DNA from: GWE2-42-39 sp963668595
GTDB lineage: Bacteria > Bacteroidota > Bacteroidia > Bacteroidales > Prolixibacteraceae
NCBI GenBank assembly: GCA_963668595.1
Contig: OY764876.1
Span: 3,038,001 to 3,102,000, forward strand
Direction: 5' to 3'
Length of the DNA stretch: 64,000 nucleotides
The notes below the pieces were generated by a model, which saw only the letters and a program-made list of their open reading frames with translations, was not told the origin of the DNA and searched no databases. Both the position numbers and the translations under genes were made by a program. Of this stretch, positions 16,566-24,931 are shown piece by piece (position 1 is the first letter of the stretch; each line of letters begins with the position of its first letter).

Positions 16566-17578
16566 TTCACGGACACGGAGACAATTCGCATTATTTTGGC
16601 AAAGAGATTCGGGCCGATTTCAGCTCGAACGTGCGACCCGACGGCTGCCCACAGCTTTTGCTCGATCATTTATCGGCACAAATGCCGCTCATTCAGCATT
16701 ACCCCGAACCGGATGGAGAACGTTTGCGTAAATTGATCGCAGAAAAACATTCGCTGTCGCCAACGCAGGTAATTCTTTGCAACGGTTCGTCCGACGGATT
16801 TTACCTGATCGCACAGGCTTTCGAGGGCAACTCTTCGGCAGTACTTGCACCTGCATTTGCCGAATATGCCGATGCCTGCTGCATGTTTGGGCATTCGCTT
16901 TCTTTCTTTTCTGCGGAAGATTTTTCAGCATTAAACGAAACGGAGCTGGTCTGGATTGGCAATCCCAATAATCCGGATGGCCATGTTTTTTCGGTTTCTG
17001 AAATTGAAACAAAACTGAACACCCTCCCAAATACTGTTCTGGTTGTTGATGAAGCCTACATTGATTTTTGTACCGGGACACAAAGTACTGTTTCTTTACT
17101 GAAAGAGCACAATAACCTGATTATTTGTCGTTCTCTCACGAAAAGTTACGCAATTCCGGGCTTACGCCTGGGCTATCTGCTAACTTCAGAAGAAATTGCT
17201 TCATTACTGAATCGTTATTTGCGCCCCTGGTCGGTCAATGCACTGGCTTTGGAAGCCGGTTTATTTATTCTGAAAGAGGAAAAAGACCTTGCCGCCGATT
17301 TTGCCCAATTCAATCAGTTAAGCCGTAACCTGCAACAACAAATCGCAGCCTTGTCCAATTTTGAAGTTGTGCCTTCGAACACAAATTTCTTTTTAGTCAG
17401 AATAAAAAACGGACAAGCTTCCGAACTGCAAAAATTTCTGATTGAAAAGCACGGATTACTGATTCGCGATGCATCCAATTTTATAGGTTTAAATGAATCA
17501 TGGTTCCGCATCAGTATTCAAAATGAAGAAAAAAATGCAGATCTCGTGGATGCACTGCGGGAATGGATAAATAAATAA
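16562..17578 (+). CDS. cobD: PLP-dependent L-threonine-phosphate decarboxylase-like enzyme
   Basis: 338 residues, fold type I aminotransferase. The N-terminus MIHGHGDNSHYFGKEIRADF is typical of CobD/CobC proteins. The PLP site is SLTKSYAIPGLRLGYLL with the Schiff-base lysine, and WIGNPNNPDGHVFS and VVDEAYIDF are the usual cofactor contacts. CobD supplies (R)-1-amino-2-propanol phosphate for the arm of cobinamide. The protein resembles HisC, but the gene context (cobQ upstream with a four-base overlap, cbiB downstream) favours the cobamide role. Confidence 0.87.
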   Translation: MIHGHGDNSHYFGKEIRADFSSNVRPDGCPQLLLDHLSAQMPLIQHYPEPDGERLRKLIAEKHSLSPTQVILCNGSSDGFYLIAQAFEGNSSAVLAPAFAEYADACCMFGHSLSFFSAEDFSALNETELVWIGNPNNPDGHVFSVSEIETKLNTLPNTVLVVDEAYIDFCTGTQSTVSLLKEHNNLIICRSLTKSYAIPGLRLGYLLTSEEIASLLNRYLRPWSVNALALEAGLFILKEEKDLAADFAQFNQLSRNLQQQIAALSNFEVVPSNTNFFLVRIKNGQASELQKFLIEKHGLLIRDASNFIGLNESWFRISIQNEEKNADLVDALREWINK

Positions 17579-17610
17579 TCAGGATAATGGATTGTCACAT
17601 TGATTGTCGG

Positions 17611-17646
17611 CAAATTGTAAATAGTAAATTATTTAATGGTAAATAC
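17611..17646. repeat. 36-bp intergenic repeat, copy 1
   Basis: CAAATTGTAAATAGTAAATT followed by ATTTAATGGTAAATAC. A copy with one mismatch lies at 26655-26690 in front of the third cyclophilin gene. An in-frame ATG (17636) falls inside it and is therefore unlikely to be the start of cbiB. Confidence 0.8.
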
Positions 17647-17659
17647 CTATAGCCGAATA

Positions 17660-18604
17660 ATGGATACTGAATTTCTCCTCATTGTACCGCTGCTCACCGG
17701 CTTTGCTCTCGATTGTTTGTTGGGCGATCCGCGTTGGATGCCTCATCCGGTGCGGGCTTTCGGTGCAGTCATTGCTTTTCTGGAGAAACAACTAAATCGG
17801 GGTTCTTACCGAAAATTAAAAGGAATACTTAGCTCAGCCTTACTGGTTTTTGGAATTTGGGCTTTGCTTTTTTTCTTATTTCAGAAAATAGAAAAATGGC
17901 CGGGAATTTATCTCGTACTTGCATCGTTGGCTGTGTTCTTTGGGCTGGCCAACCGTAGCCTGATCAGCGAATCGTACCGGGTAATGCAAGCCCTCCGGAA
18001 AGAAGGAATTGCAACTGCTCGCAAACAACTCAGCTACATTGTTGGCCGCGACACAGCACAACTCAACGAACAACAAATACGCACCGCTGTACTCGAAACC
18101 ATGGCCGAAAACCTCAGCGATGGAGTAATCGGACCTCTCTTTTACTTTGCACTGGGTGGAGTTCCATTGATGATAGCCTACAAAATGGCCAGCACTCTCG
18201 ACTCGATGATTGCCTACAAAAACGAACGTTTCAAACAATACGGCTGGTTCGCTGCCCGTCTCGACGATCTGCTCAACCTGATTCCCGCACGCCTGACTGC
18301 CCTGTTGATGGTACTTCTCACTTTCAGCTGGAATGCTGCCGTACATGTTGTGAAATACGGACGCAGCCACAGTAGCCCCAACTCGGCCTACCCGGAAGCA
18401 GCGCTGGCAGGCTGGCTTCGATGCCGATTCGGTGGCCCCAATATCTATCACGGCAAATTAGTTGACAAACCCTATATCGGACACCATATCAAGCAATTCA
18501 GCGATCGTGATTTTTATAAAACCGCTGCTTTAAACACAGCCACCACTTGCCTGACGATTGCGCTCATTATTCTCTTCTTCTATTTCCGTAAAAACCTGTT
18601 TTAG
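17660..18604 (+). CDS. cbiB: Adenosylcobinamide-phosphate synthase
   Basis: 314 residues from ATG 17660 (MDTEFLLIVPLLTGFALDCL). The upstream ATG at 17636 lies in a dispersed repeat and is rejected. Typical motifs are DCLLGDPRWMPHPVRAFG (about 17-34), ENLSDGVIGPLFYFALGGVP (about 155-174) and SHSSPNSAYPEAALAGWL. There are several membrane helices. The enzyme attaches aminopropanol phosphate to adenosylcobyric acid, linking the products of cobQ and cobD. It is the last recognisable cobamide gene of the block. Confidence 0.92.
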   Translation: MDTEFLLIVPLLTGFALDCLLGDPRWMPHPVRAFGAVIAFLEKQLNRGSYRKLKGILSSALLVFGIWALLFFLFQKIEKWPGIYLVLASLAVFFGLANRSLISESYRVMQALRKEGIATARKQLSYIVGRDTAQLNEQQIRTAVLETMAENLSDGVIGPLFYFALGGVPLMIAYKMASTLDSMIAYKNERFKQYGWFAARLDDLLNLIPARLTALLMVLLTFSWNAAVHVVKYGRSHSSPNSAYPEAALAGWLRCRFGGPNIYHGKLVDKPYIGHHIKQFSDRDFYKTAALNTATTCLTIALIILFFYFRKNLF

Positions 18605-18670
18605 AAAAGGTACTGGTCGCCCGAATCATTCATTTCGGTATCTTCATCCTCCAATTTGCATAAAAACGGA

Positions 18671-19630
18671 ATGGCAAAAGAAAATCTGAACGATTGGATT
18701 GTGATTTTGAACCCGCATGCCGGTTCGGGAAAAGGGACAAAAGACCGCGACAAAATTATTGCATTGCTCCGGTCCAACGGTTATCAGAACGACATATTTC
18801 TTTCTGAATATCCCAAACATATTATTTCGCTCACCATGGAGCTAATTGAGAAAGGTCACCGCAAAATCATTATGGCTGGTGGCGATGGAAGTTTGAATGA
18901 GGTAGTAAATGGTATTTTCAGACAAAAGACAGTTGCACCCGAAACCATCGCGGTTGGCATGATTCCGGTAGGTACAGGAAACGACTGGATCAAAACATTC
19001 GGCATCCCGAATAATTATCAAAAAGCACTCAAACAAATTATTAAAGGAAAAACTGTTCGACAGGATGTTGGACAAATAAATTATAAAAATGGAGAAGAAG
19101 CTGTCTGCTTTTTTGCCAACATGGCGGGCTTTGGCTTCGATGCATTGGTAGCCGAAAAAGCCAATACACTAAAAAACAAAGGTTACAAAGGACTGCGTGT
19201 TTACCTGCAAAGTTTAATTGGCAGCTTCCTGCAATTTCAGGTCAACCGCACAAAATTAATCATTGACCAGCAAGAGGTTGACGAACTGATTTTTTCGGCC
19301 AGCATTGGCATTGGCAAATACAATGGAGGCGGAATGATGCAGGCTCCGGACGCTGTTCCCAACAATGGAAAATTTCAGGTCACAGTCATTCGTAAAATAG
19401 GCATCTGGGGTATTTTGCGCAACCTGTGGGGCTTGTATAGCGGTCAATTTGTTCACGATCACCGCGTATCCACCTACGAGGCAGAACATATCCTGATCCA
19501 ATCAGATCGGAATATTGCAGGCGAAGCAGATGGCGAAATTCTGGGCAACCACAGTTTCGAAATCAGCATTCTTCCACAAAAATTAACTGTTGTGCGAGGT
19601 AACAAACCCAAATTTGTCATTTCTGAATAA
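18671..19630 (+). CDS. Diacylglycerol/sphingosine kinase-family lipid kinase
   Basis: 319 residues from ATG 18671 (MAKENLNDWIVILNPHAGSG). Family motifs: ILNPHAGSGKG, MAGGDGSLNEVVNGI (about 66-80) and IPVGTGNDWIKTFG (about 100-113), followed by FANMAGFGFDALV and the C-terminal GEADGE. It resembles YegS/DagK soluble kinases that phosphorylate diacylglycerol or a related lipid alcohol at the membrane. The exact lipid is not predictable. It is 66 bases after cbiB and may be a separate unit. The next gene follows after 57 bases. Confidence 0.85.
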   Translation: MAKENLNDWIVILNPHAGSGKGTKDRDKIIALLRSNGYQNDIFLSEYPKHIISLTMELIEKGHRKIIMAGGDGSLNEVVNGIFRQKTVAPETIAVGMIPVGTGNDWIKTFGIPNNYQKALKQIIKGKTVRQDVGQINYKNGEEAVCFFANMAGFGFDALVAEKANTLKNKGYKGLRVYLQSLIGSFLQFQVNRTKLIIDQQEVDELIFSASIGIGKYNGGGMMQAPDAVPNNGKFQVTVIRKIGIWGILRNLWGLYSGQFVHDHRVSTYEAEHILIQSDRNIAGEADGEILGNHSFEISILPQKLTVVRGNKPKFVISE

Positions 19631-19687
19631 AAACCTGTAACTTCGTTTTTCGAGGCAGAACGAACTCCTCTTTTTAATCGAAAAAGC

Positions 19688-20596
19688 ATGATTATTCCGC
19701 CATTTCTGAAAAAAGGCGACCGCATACGAATCGTATCTCCTGCGGGAAAAGTAGCAGCAGAAAAAATAATGCCAGGCATCGAACTTCTTCGAAACGAAGG
19801 ATTTGAAGTACTTATCGGGCAACATGTTTTTGGTGAGCATTTCCAGTTTTCGGGAACCGACCGCGAACGGGCTGCCGATTTGCAGGAAGCAATCGATGAC
19901 CCGCAAACCCGTGCTATTATTTGTTCGCGCGGAGGTTATGGTACCGTCCGATTACTCGAATACCTCAACTTTTCAGCATTAAAACAAAATCCGAAATGGC
20001 TCGTTGGCTTCAGCGACATCACCGTCCTGCATTCGGTATGCAATTCGCTTGGTATAGCCAGTATTCACGGTGCCATGCCCGGATTTTATCTGCAACACGA
20101 ACTAGCTTCGGAAAGCTTCAATAAACTGATGCTGGTTCTTTTGGGCAACCCGCTCTTTTACCAATTCGAAACCACTGCATACAATCGAGATGGCACAGTC
20201 CGGGGCGAACTAATCGGCGGAAATTTGTCGTTGATTTACAGTCTGAGCGGAACCTCTTTCGATATGGAAACAGAAGGCAAAATTCTTTTTATTGAAGACT
20301 TATCGGAATACCTGTACCACCTCGACCGAATGATGATGAATCTGAGACTTTCAGGAAAATTGAAAAATCTAGCCGGAATGGTTGTGGGCGGTTTCACCGA
20401 AATGAAAGACAATGAAAGTCCGTTTGGAAAATCAGTAGAAGAAATTATCCTGGATGCCGTGCGCGACTATTCTTTTCCGGTGTGCTTCAATTTCCCGGCC
20501 GGACATATCGATGAAAATATGCCGCTGGTTTTGGGAGCTAATTATGAGTTGAAATTTGACTCTTCATGTAATTTAAAAATGATTGCAAATGGCTGA
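19688..20596 (+). CDS. LD-carboxypeptidase, peptidase family S66
   Basis: 302 residues. It opens IPPFLKKGDRIRIVSPAGKV, the standard S66 start. ICSRGGYGTVRLLEYL and WLVGFSDITVLHSVCNSLG contain the nucleophilic serine of the family. GELIGGNLSLIYSLSGT and the C-terminal FNFPAGHIDENMPLVLGA carry the Glu and His of the triad. S66 enzymes cut the tetrapeptide L-D bond during murein recycling (LdcA) or process related peptides (MccF). No signal peptide is seen, so a cytoplasmic recycling role is likely. The end overlaps the next gene by eight bases. Confidence 0.88.
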   Translation: MIIPPFLKKGDRIRIVSPAGKVAAEKIMPGIELLRNEGFEVLIGQHVFGEHFQFSGTDRERAADLQEAIDDPQTRAIICSRGGYGTVRLLEYLNFSALKQNPKWLVGFSDITVLHSVCNSLGIASIHGAMPGFYLQHELASESFNKLMLVLLGNPLFYQFETTAYNRDGTVRGELIGGNLSLIYSLSGTSFDMETEGKILFIEDLSEYLYHLDRMMMNLRLSGKLKNLAGMVVGGFTEMKDNESPFGKSVEEIILDAVRDYSFPVCFNFPAGHIDENMPLVLGANYELKFDSSCNLKMIANG

Positions 20597-20957
20597 AAAG
20601 CACGAAACAGGTAAAAAAGGCGAAGAACTGGCAGTAGCTCATCTGCGGTCACTTGGTTACGAAATTCTTCATGTTAACTGGCGCTTTCTTCATCTCGAAA
20701 TTGACATTGTAGCCCGGGATGGCAACGAATTGGTAATTGTAGAAGTAAAATCGCGCGGAGTAAATTCATACGAGCACCCACTGGAAGCAATTTCGAATCA
20801 GAAAATACGTCATTTGATTAATGCCGCCGAGGCATATATAACACAGCATGACTTCGATTTGGAAACCCGTTTCGATGTTATCTCGCTAATCTTTTTCTCT
20901 CAGGAAAAATTCAAGCTCGAACATTTTAAAAACGCATTCTACCCGACTCTCAGATAG
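20589..20957 (+). CDS. YraN family protein (UPF0102)
   Basis: 122 residues from ATG 20589 (MAEKHETGKKGEELA). The family pattern is clear: GKKGEELAVAHLRSLGYEIL, then the predicted nuclease core EIDIVARDGNELVIVEVK (E-x-D-x11-E-V-K). The fold is that of Holliday-junction resolvase-like PD-(D/E)XK enzymes, but the biological substrate of YraN is unsettled. It overlaps the upstream LD-carboxypeptidase by eight bases. Its last eight bases overlap the end of the convergent receiver gene. Confidence 0.87.
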   Translation: MAEKHETGKKGEELAVAHLRSLGYEILHVNWRFLHLEIDIVARDGNELVIVEVKSRGVNSYEHPLEAISNQKIRHLINAAEAYITQHDFDLETRFDVISLIFFSQEKFKLEHFKNAFYPTLR

Positions 20958-21345
20958 ACATAAAAATGTCTTCTATCTTTTGGAAAAGCGTATCTACCTG
21001 AATCGGTTTGGTTACATAATCAGAACAACCGGCATTGATTGCCTGCTGACGTTCGTTTCCCAGCGCATACGCTGTTTGCACAACAATTGGAATCTCCGGA
21101 CGTATTTCTTTAATATGCCTGCTTGCTTCAATTCCATCTATGCCGGGAAGCCGAATATCCATCAATATTAAATCAATCTCTGCTGTATTTTTGACCTCCT
21201 CAATAGCCTGCTCCCCACTCGAAACCGTTACTATTTTCACCAGAGTTGCCCGAAATATCGCTTTGAAAAATAGCTGAGCTTCCGCATCATCCTCAACCAA
21301 AAGAATCACGCGTTCCTGCCAGTCATATTTTTGCTTACAGATCAT
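20950..21345 (-). CDS. Stand-alone response-regulator receiver (CheY-like)
   Basis: 131 residues containing only a receiver domain. The acidic pocket is LLVEDDAEA, the phosphorylatable aspartate is in LILMDIRLPGIDG, the conserved threonine is in VVQTAYA, and the lysine is in DYVTKPI. No output domain is present. Such proteins relay phosphate or act by docking. No histidine kinase is encoded nearby, so the partner must be elsewhere. The gene runs leftward, converging on yraN with an eight-base overlap of the 3' ends. Confidence 0.9.
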   Translation of the reverse strand: MICKQKYDWQERVILLVEDDAEAQLFFKAIFRATLVKIVTVSSGEQAIEEVKNTAEIDLILMDIRLPGIDGIEASRHIKEIRPEIPIVVQTAYALGNERQQAINAGCSDYVTKPIQVDTLFQKIEDIFMSI

Positions 21346-21367
21346 AATTATAGAAATAAATCGCTTC

Positions 21368-21375
21368 CAAATTTA
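21368..21375 (-). promoter_or_regulatory. Candidate -7 box of the receiver gene
   Basis: On the minus strand TAAATTTG fits TAnnTTTG and lies 22 bases before the ATG. No clear -33 partner was found. Confidence 0.4.
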
Positions 21376-21571
21376 ACAAAAAAACACAAGCCGATAATTT
21401 TTATTTTGTACTTTTCTTCTTTTCAGCATTTCCCGATTAACATCAAAAAATCTGCAAAACAACACATTGCACCACAACAATGTATTCCTTCTTTCATTTT
21501 TCAAACATCTTCATAGAAGCAAAATGATCGGAAAAAAGAAATCACTATCTTGCGGTATGTTATAACAAAGA

Positions 21572-21931
21572 ATGAAAATGAACATCGAACAATTTAGAGA
21601 TTATTGCTTATCAAAACCCGGCGTAACTGAGTGTTTTCCATTCGACGAAACAACTCTGGTTTTTAAAGTACTGGACAAAATGTTTGCGCTCACTGATCTT
21701 GAAGGAGACTTCAGTCTAAACTTGAAATGCACCCCACAAAAAGCAATCGAGCTTCGCGAAAAATATCCGTGCATTCAGCCAGGCTACCACATGAGCAAAA
21801 TTCACTGGAACACAATTCTGATTGATGGATCATTAAGTGACCCGTTTATTTTTGAAATGACTGACGAATCCTATCAGCTGGTTGTAGATAATTTACCGAA
21901 AAAGCTCCGGCTCCAATTAGGAAAAGAATAA
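21572..21931 (+). CDS. MmcQ/YjbR family DNA-binding-like protein
   Basis: 119 residues (or 117 from the second Met). The pattern YCLSKPGVTECFPFDETTLVF, given here as its halves YCLSKPGVTE and CFPFDETTLVF, and LNLKCTPQKAIELREKYP and GYHMSKIHWNTILIDGSL match the YjbR/CyaY-like fold. Members bind DNA in some structures, but a cellular function is not established. The gene is monocistronic, between the divergent receiver gene and the structured intergenic region before the C1 peptidase. Confidence 0.85.
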   Translation: MKMNIEQFRDYCLSKPGVTECFPFDETTLVFKVLDKMFALTDLEGDFSLNLKCTPQKAIELREKYPCIQPGYHMSKIHWNTILIDGSLSDPFIFEMTDESYQLVVDNLPKKLRLQLGKE

Positions 21932-21962
21932 ATTTGCCCCTCATAAAAAGCAAACAAAAATT

Positions 21963-22140
21963 ATGAAATAGCCATGATTTGACAAACGCCAACTGGAAAT
22001 GAGAAAATTATTTCAACCATGGCAATTCCATGTGGCAACTAAAAAACAAATTCTTCACACATGAAATGAGCATGATTACGGAAAACACCAATCGGAATGA
22101 ATATTTTCCAATCATGCGAATTCCATTCGACAAATAAAAA
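21963..22140. repeat. Two tandem imperfect ~98-base units with inverted repeats
   Basis: Unit A begins ATGAAATAGCCATGATTTG at 21963; unit B begins ATGAAATGAGCATGATTACG at 22061, 98 bases later. Both continue with AA-CGCCAACTGGAAATGA or AA-CACCAATCGGAATGA and end with GGCAATTCCAT or GCGAATTCCATTCGAC. Each can fold: GCCATG pairs with CATGGC in A, and GCATGATT pairs with AATCATGC in B. It lies directly before the C1 peptidase gene and could be a leader RNA or a repeat-family insertion. Confidence 0.6.
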
Positions 22141-22154
22141 TAAATTATATACGA

Positions 22155-23246
22155 ATGAAACGAATTCTTTTCTCTCTGTTTGTATTATTCTCTGCCGTTA
22201 TTGTTTCTGCGCAAAAAGAAATACAGCAATTTAATGATCAACTCGTTGTGGCTTGCACTACGGTAAAAAACCAACAAAAAACCGGTACATGCTGGAGCTT
22301 TGCTACCACCTCATTCATCGAATCAGAACTTTTGCGTAACGGGAAGGGTGAATTTGACCTCTCTGAAATGTTTTTTGTGAGAAATGCATACCTGCAAAAA
22401 GCCCGCAAATTTTTGTTTTATCAAGGCAAAGCAAATTTCAGCGAAGGCGGACAGGCTCATGATGTGATGAATGTCATCCGGGAATTCGGAATTTCTACGG
22501 ATTCTGCTTTTCCGGGTAATCCAAATACTCCCGGCCTTTACGATCATAATCGACTGGTGGAAAATCTGACCAAAACAATTACCCGTATTAACGATAATTT
22601 CAATAAAAACACGGCTGACGAATGGGAAAAGAAATACACGCAGCTCCTCGATCAGCATTTTGGCCCGGTTCCTGAAACATTTCAGTACGATACCCGGAAC
22701 TATACTCCAAAATCGTTTGCGAAACAACTTGACATCCGTCCCGACGATTACATTGAACTGACTTCATTCAGTCATCACCCGTTCTACTCATTCATCGATT
22801 TGGAAGTACCTGACAACTGGTCGCACGACCGCTATCTTAACCTCCCGATTGACGAATTCATTACAGTAATCGACAGCGCTTTGTCGAAAGGATTTTCGGT
22901 ATGTTGGGATGGAGATACCAGCGAAAAAGGCTTTAGCCACCGAACAGGAACTGCTGAATTATTGAAAGAACAGGTCACCGATCAAAATGCACGCCAGCAA
23001 ACCTTCCTGAATCGCAGCACCACCGACGACCATCTGATGCTCCTCGTAGGCACAGCAACGAGCGATAGCGGAGATAAATACTACAAAGTGAAAAATTCGT
23101 GGGGCACAAGCGATAGCAACTATGGAGGATTCATGTATTTGTCACTGCCATACATTCGGCTAAAAACCATTGCCATAATGGTACACAAATCAGCCATTCC
23201 CTTATCGGTATGGACGAAAATTAATATTGAAAAATCAGCACAATGA
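22155..23246 (+). CDS. Exported C1 family cysteine peptidase (aminopeptidase C-like)
   Basis: 363 residues with a signal peptide (ILFSLFVLFSAVIVSAQ). The active-site motif is KNQQKTGTCWSFATTSFIES (about 38-57), where the Gln of the oxyanion hole and the nucleophilic Cys are both present. The histidine is in DDHLMLLVGTA and the asparagine in YKVKNSWGT. This is the C1B (bleomycin hydrolase/PepC) branch, but exported, as is common in Bacteroidota. It would trim peptides outside the cytoplasm. Its stop overlaps the S4-domain gene by four bases. Confidence 0.88.
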   Translation: MKRILFSLFVLFSAVIVSAQKEIQQFNDQLVVACTTVKNQQKTGTCWSFATTSFIESELLRNGKGEFDLSEMFFVRNAYLQKARKFLFYQGKANFSEGGQAHDVMNVIREFGISTDSAFPGNPNTPGLYDHNRLVENLTKTITRINDNFNKNTADEWEKKYTQLLDQHFGPVPETFQYDTRNYTPKSFAKQLDIRPDDYIELTSFSHHPFYSFIDLEVPDNWSHDRYLNLPIDEFITVIDSALSKGFSVCWDGDTSEKGFSHRTGTAELLKEQVTDQNARQQTFLNRSTTDDHLMLLVGTATSDSGDKYYKVKNSWGTSDSNYGGFMYLSLPYIRLKTIAIMVHKSAIPLSVWTKINIEKSAQ

Positions 23247-23449
23247 GAGAATACATTTTAGAAGATGAATATATCGAGCTAATCAAACTGATTAAGTTGA
23301 TGCGGATTAGCGAGTCCGGAGGACAAGCCAAATTAATGGTTGAAGATGGAATTGTAAAGGTAAACGGACAAACAGAGTTCCGGAAACGAGCCAAACTTCG
23401 CCGGGGAGATATTGTGCGTGTTTTCAACCATGAAGTTATTATAAAATAA
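23243..23449 (+). CDS. Small S4-domain RNA-binding protein (YaaA/YbcJ-like)
   Basis: 68 residues, essentially one S4 domain: LIKLMRISESGGQAKLMVED, GIVKVNGQTEFRKRAKLRRG and DIVRVFNHEV. It starts inside the stop of the peptidase gene (ATGA), so translation is coupled. The family binds structured RNA, often rRNA, in ribosome assembly or quality control. Why it is coupled to an exported peptidase is unknown. Confidence 0.87.
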   Translation: MREYILEDEYIELIKLIKLMRISESGGQAKLMVEDGIVKVNGQTEFRKRAKLRRGDIVRVFNHEVIIK

Positions 23450-23474
23450 AAACCGGTAAGAATTTACCGGTTTT
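23448..23474 (+). terminator. Intrinsic terminator after the S4 gene
   Basis: AAAACCGGTAA pairs with TTACCGGTTTT around a short AGAAT-type loop, ending in a T run. It overlaps the stop codon and works in the plus direction; the symmetric A/T arms could also serve the minus strand. Confidence 0.85.
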
Positions 23475-23771
23475 ATGAAGCATTTTTTATCGGGGTGCTT
23501 CGGAATAGAGAAAAATTAAACGGTAGCTGTCTTTTTTGATTATTTCGACGAGTGTAAAATTAACTTTCAGAGTGCTTTTATCTTAACAAAAACCATTCGA
23601 ATTTGGTGAATACCTATGTTTTTATTGTGAACTGCTAATTTTCGAATACGAAGCCCCCTTTTTTTGTGATGAACGGTTTACGTAAAATGGAAAAATGTTT
23701 GCCGTATAAAACAAAAAAAAGCACTTACCTCTTTGGCAAATGCTTCTTTTTACGGAACGAAACAGCTTGAA
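23475..23771. other. Intergenic region, no gene seen
   Basis: About 300 bases between a terminator and the 3' end of the acyl-carrier-like gene. It is AT-rich with several A and T runs. No open frame with a recognisable product, RNA gene or clear repeat was found. Confidence 0.5.
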
Positions 23772-24020
23772 TTAGCACTCAAGGCATTCTTTTTCGTTCA
23801 GTAAACTTAACGTATCACTAACTACTTTCATCTTCGATATCTCTCTGTCTGATAAGCGTATCTGGAAAAATCCTTCCAAATAATAGACAAACAACGTCCA
23901 ATCCAGCTGATCAAATTTCAAATCATCGTTGTATGATGCATCCAACTGAATTTTATCGCGTCTTACCCCTGTTTTGCGCAAAACACGGTACAAAGTTCTG
24001 CGAGTTGATTTGTTTTCCAT
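23772..24020 (-). CDS. Acyl-carrier-protein-like protein without the phosphopantetheine serine
   Basis: 82 residues from ATG 24020 (MENKSTRRTLYRVLRKTG). An upstream in-frame start at 24137 would add a hydrophobic, low-complexity extension and is not preferred. The middle (SYNDDLKFDQLDWTLFVYYL) lines up with the ACP helix II region, where carriers normally have D-S-L. Here the attachment serine position reads Q (FDQLDW). The rest (DREISKMKVVSDTLSLL) fits the ACP C-terminal helix. It therefore cannot carry a 4'-phosphopantetheine at the usual site. It may be a structural or regulatory relative of ACP. No fatty-acid genes are adjacent. Confidence 0.6.
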   Translation of the reverse strand: MENKSTRRTLYRVLRKTGVRRDKIQLDASYNDDLKFDQLDWTLFVYYLEGFFQIRLSDREISKMKVVSDTLSLLNEKECLEC

Positions 24021-24197
24021 ACTTACATTGTTTTCCCTGTTTCTGTTCTTCAATTTTCCGGGTACAAACTTATAAAATATACTTTCAAATTTTAGAATGA
24101 ATAATTCAAAAATAAAAGTATAATAAAAAAATAACATTTATACTCCGAATACATATTTCTCAGTTATAGACAACAAAAGCACTGAAAGGTTGCAATT

Positions 24198-24752
24198 TTA
24201 GTACAGAGATTGTATCCATTCTTTTCGAAGCAGTGAAAATATTTCCAGGTCGATGTACTTGTGTGCGTGTTTTTCGCCATCCCGCTCTATCCCTTCGAGA
24301 GTGAAACCAAGCTTCCGGGGAATGGCCGAACTTTTCGTATTTCCTATCCCGCAACGAATCTGAATACGGTTCATATTTAAATTTCGGAAAGCAATATTGA
24401 TCATTTTTTTTGTTGCCCGCAAAGCAATTCCCTTTCCTGTCATGCGTTCAATCAGCCAATACCCTATTTCAGTCCTGTAATTCAGGTAATCAGTATCTTT
24501 AAAACCTATCAATCCGGCAAATTCCCCTTTGAACCAGATTATAAAAACATCGTCGCGCTGCGTATAGGGTTTGTCAATAATCGACCGAATAAAAAGTTCT
24601 GTATCACGAACTTGTCTTGTAAATTCGATAAATGGAAGCCAGGTATGCAGAAAATCACGGTTCCGGTCAATGGCATTAAAAATTATCTCGGCATACGATA
24701 ATTTTATCTTTTCCAGTGTCACTTGCTCATCAATAATAAATTGATCCATCAT
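24198..24752 (-). CDS. GNAT family N-acetyltransferase, RimJ/RimL-like
   Basis: 184 residues starting at a double ATG (24752 or 24749). Features of the GNAT fold include FAGLIGFKDTDYLNYRTEIG (about 86-105), the acetyl-CoA loop region GYWLIERMTGKGIALRATK and the C-terminal RIQIRCGIGNTKSSAIPRKL with GFTLEG. RimJ/RimL enzymes acetylate N-termini of ribosomal proteins; many relatives act on other substrates, so the target is open. It is a single leftward gene with its own promoter-like box. Confidence 0.87.
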   Translation of the reverse strand: MMDQFIIDEQVTLEKIKLSYAEIIFNAIDRNRDFLHTWLPFIEFTRQVRDTELFIRSIIDKPYTQRDDVFIIWFKGEFAGLIGFKDTDYLNYRTEIGYWLIERMTGKGIALRATKKMINIAFRNLNMNRIQIRCGIGNTKSSAIPRKLGFTLEGIERDGEKHAHKYIDLEIFSLLRKEWIQSLY

Positions 24753-24768
24753 CAGGTCGATTTTTAAT

Positions 24769-24776
24769 CAAAAGTA
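24769..24776 (-). promoter_or_regulatory. Candidate -7 box of the acetyltransferase gene
   Basis: TACTTTTG on the minus strand, about 16 bases before the start codon, fits the TAnnTTTG consensus. Confidence 0.4.
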
Positions 24777-24845
24777 AGACTATGAAAACAAAATTGCTAC
24801 AATACCTCTTTAAAACTGCTCTTTTTATTGCTGCTCCGAAATGGT

Positions 24846-24853
24846 TATATTTG
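24846..24853 (+). promoter_or_regulatory. Candidate -7 box of the cyclophilin cluster
   Basis: TATATTTG fits TAnnTTTG and lies about 80 bases before the first cyclophilin start. Confidence 0.4.
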
Positions 24854-24931
24854 TGGCAGACAGTCAGAAAAACAGGTTTCCCTTTTCTTTTCTGAAGAAA
24901 AAAAATTTGAAAACAATAAAAAAAATAGATC

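Noticed and set aside
22061..22140. Tandem repeat before the C1 peptidase as a CRISPR array
   Set aside because: Only two imperfect units of about 98 bases, no short identical repeats with unique spacers, and no cas genes.
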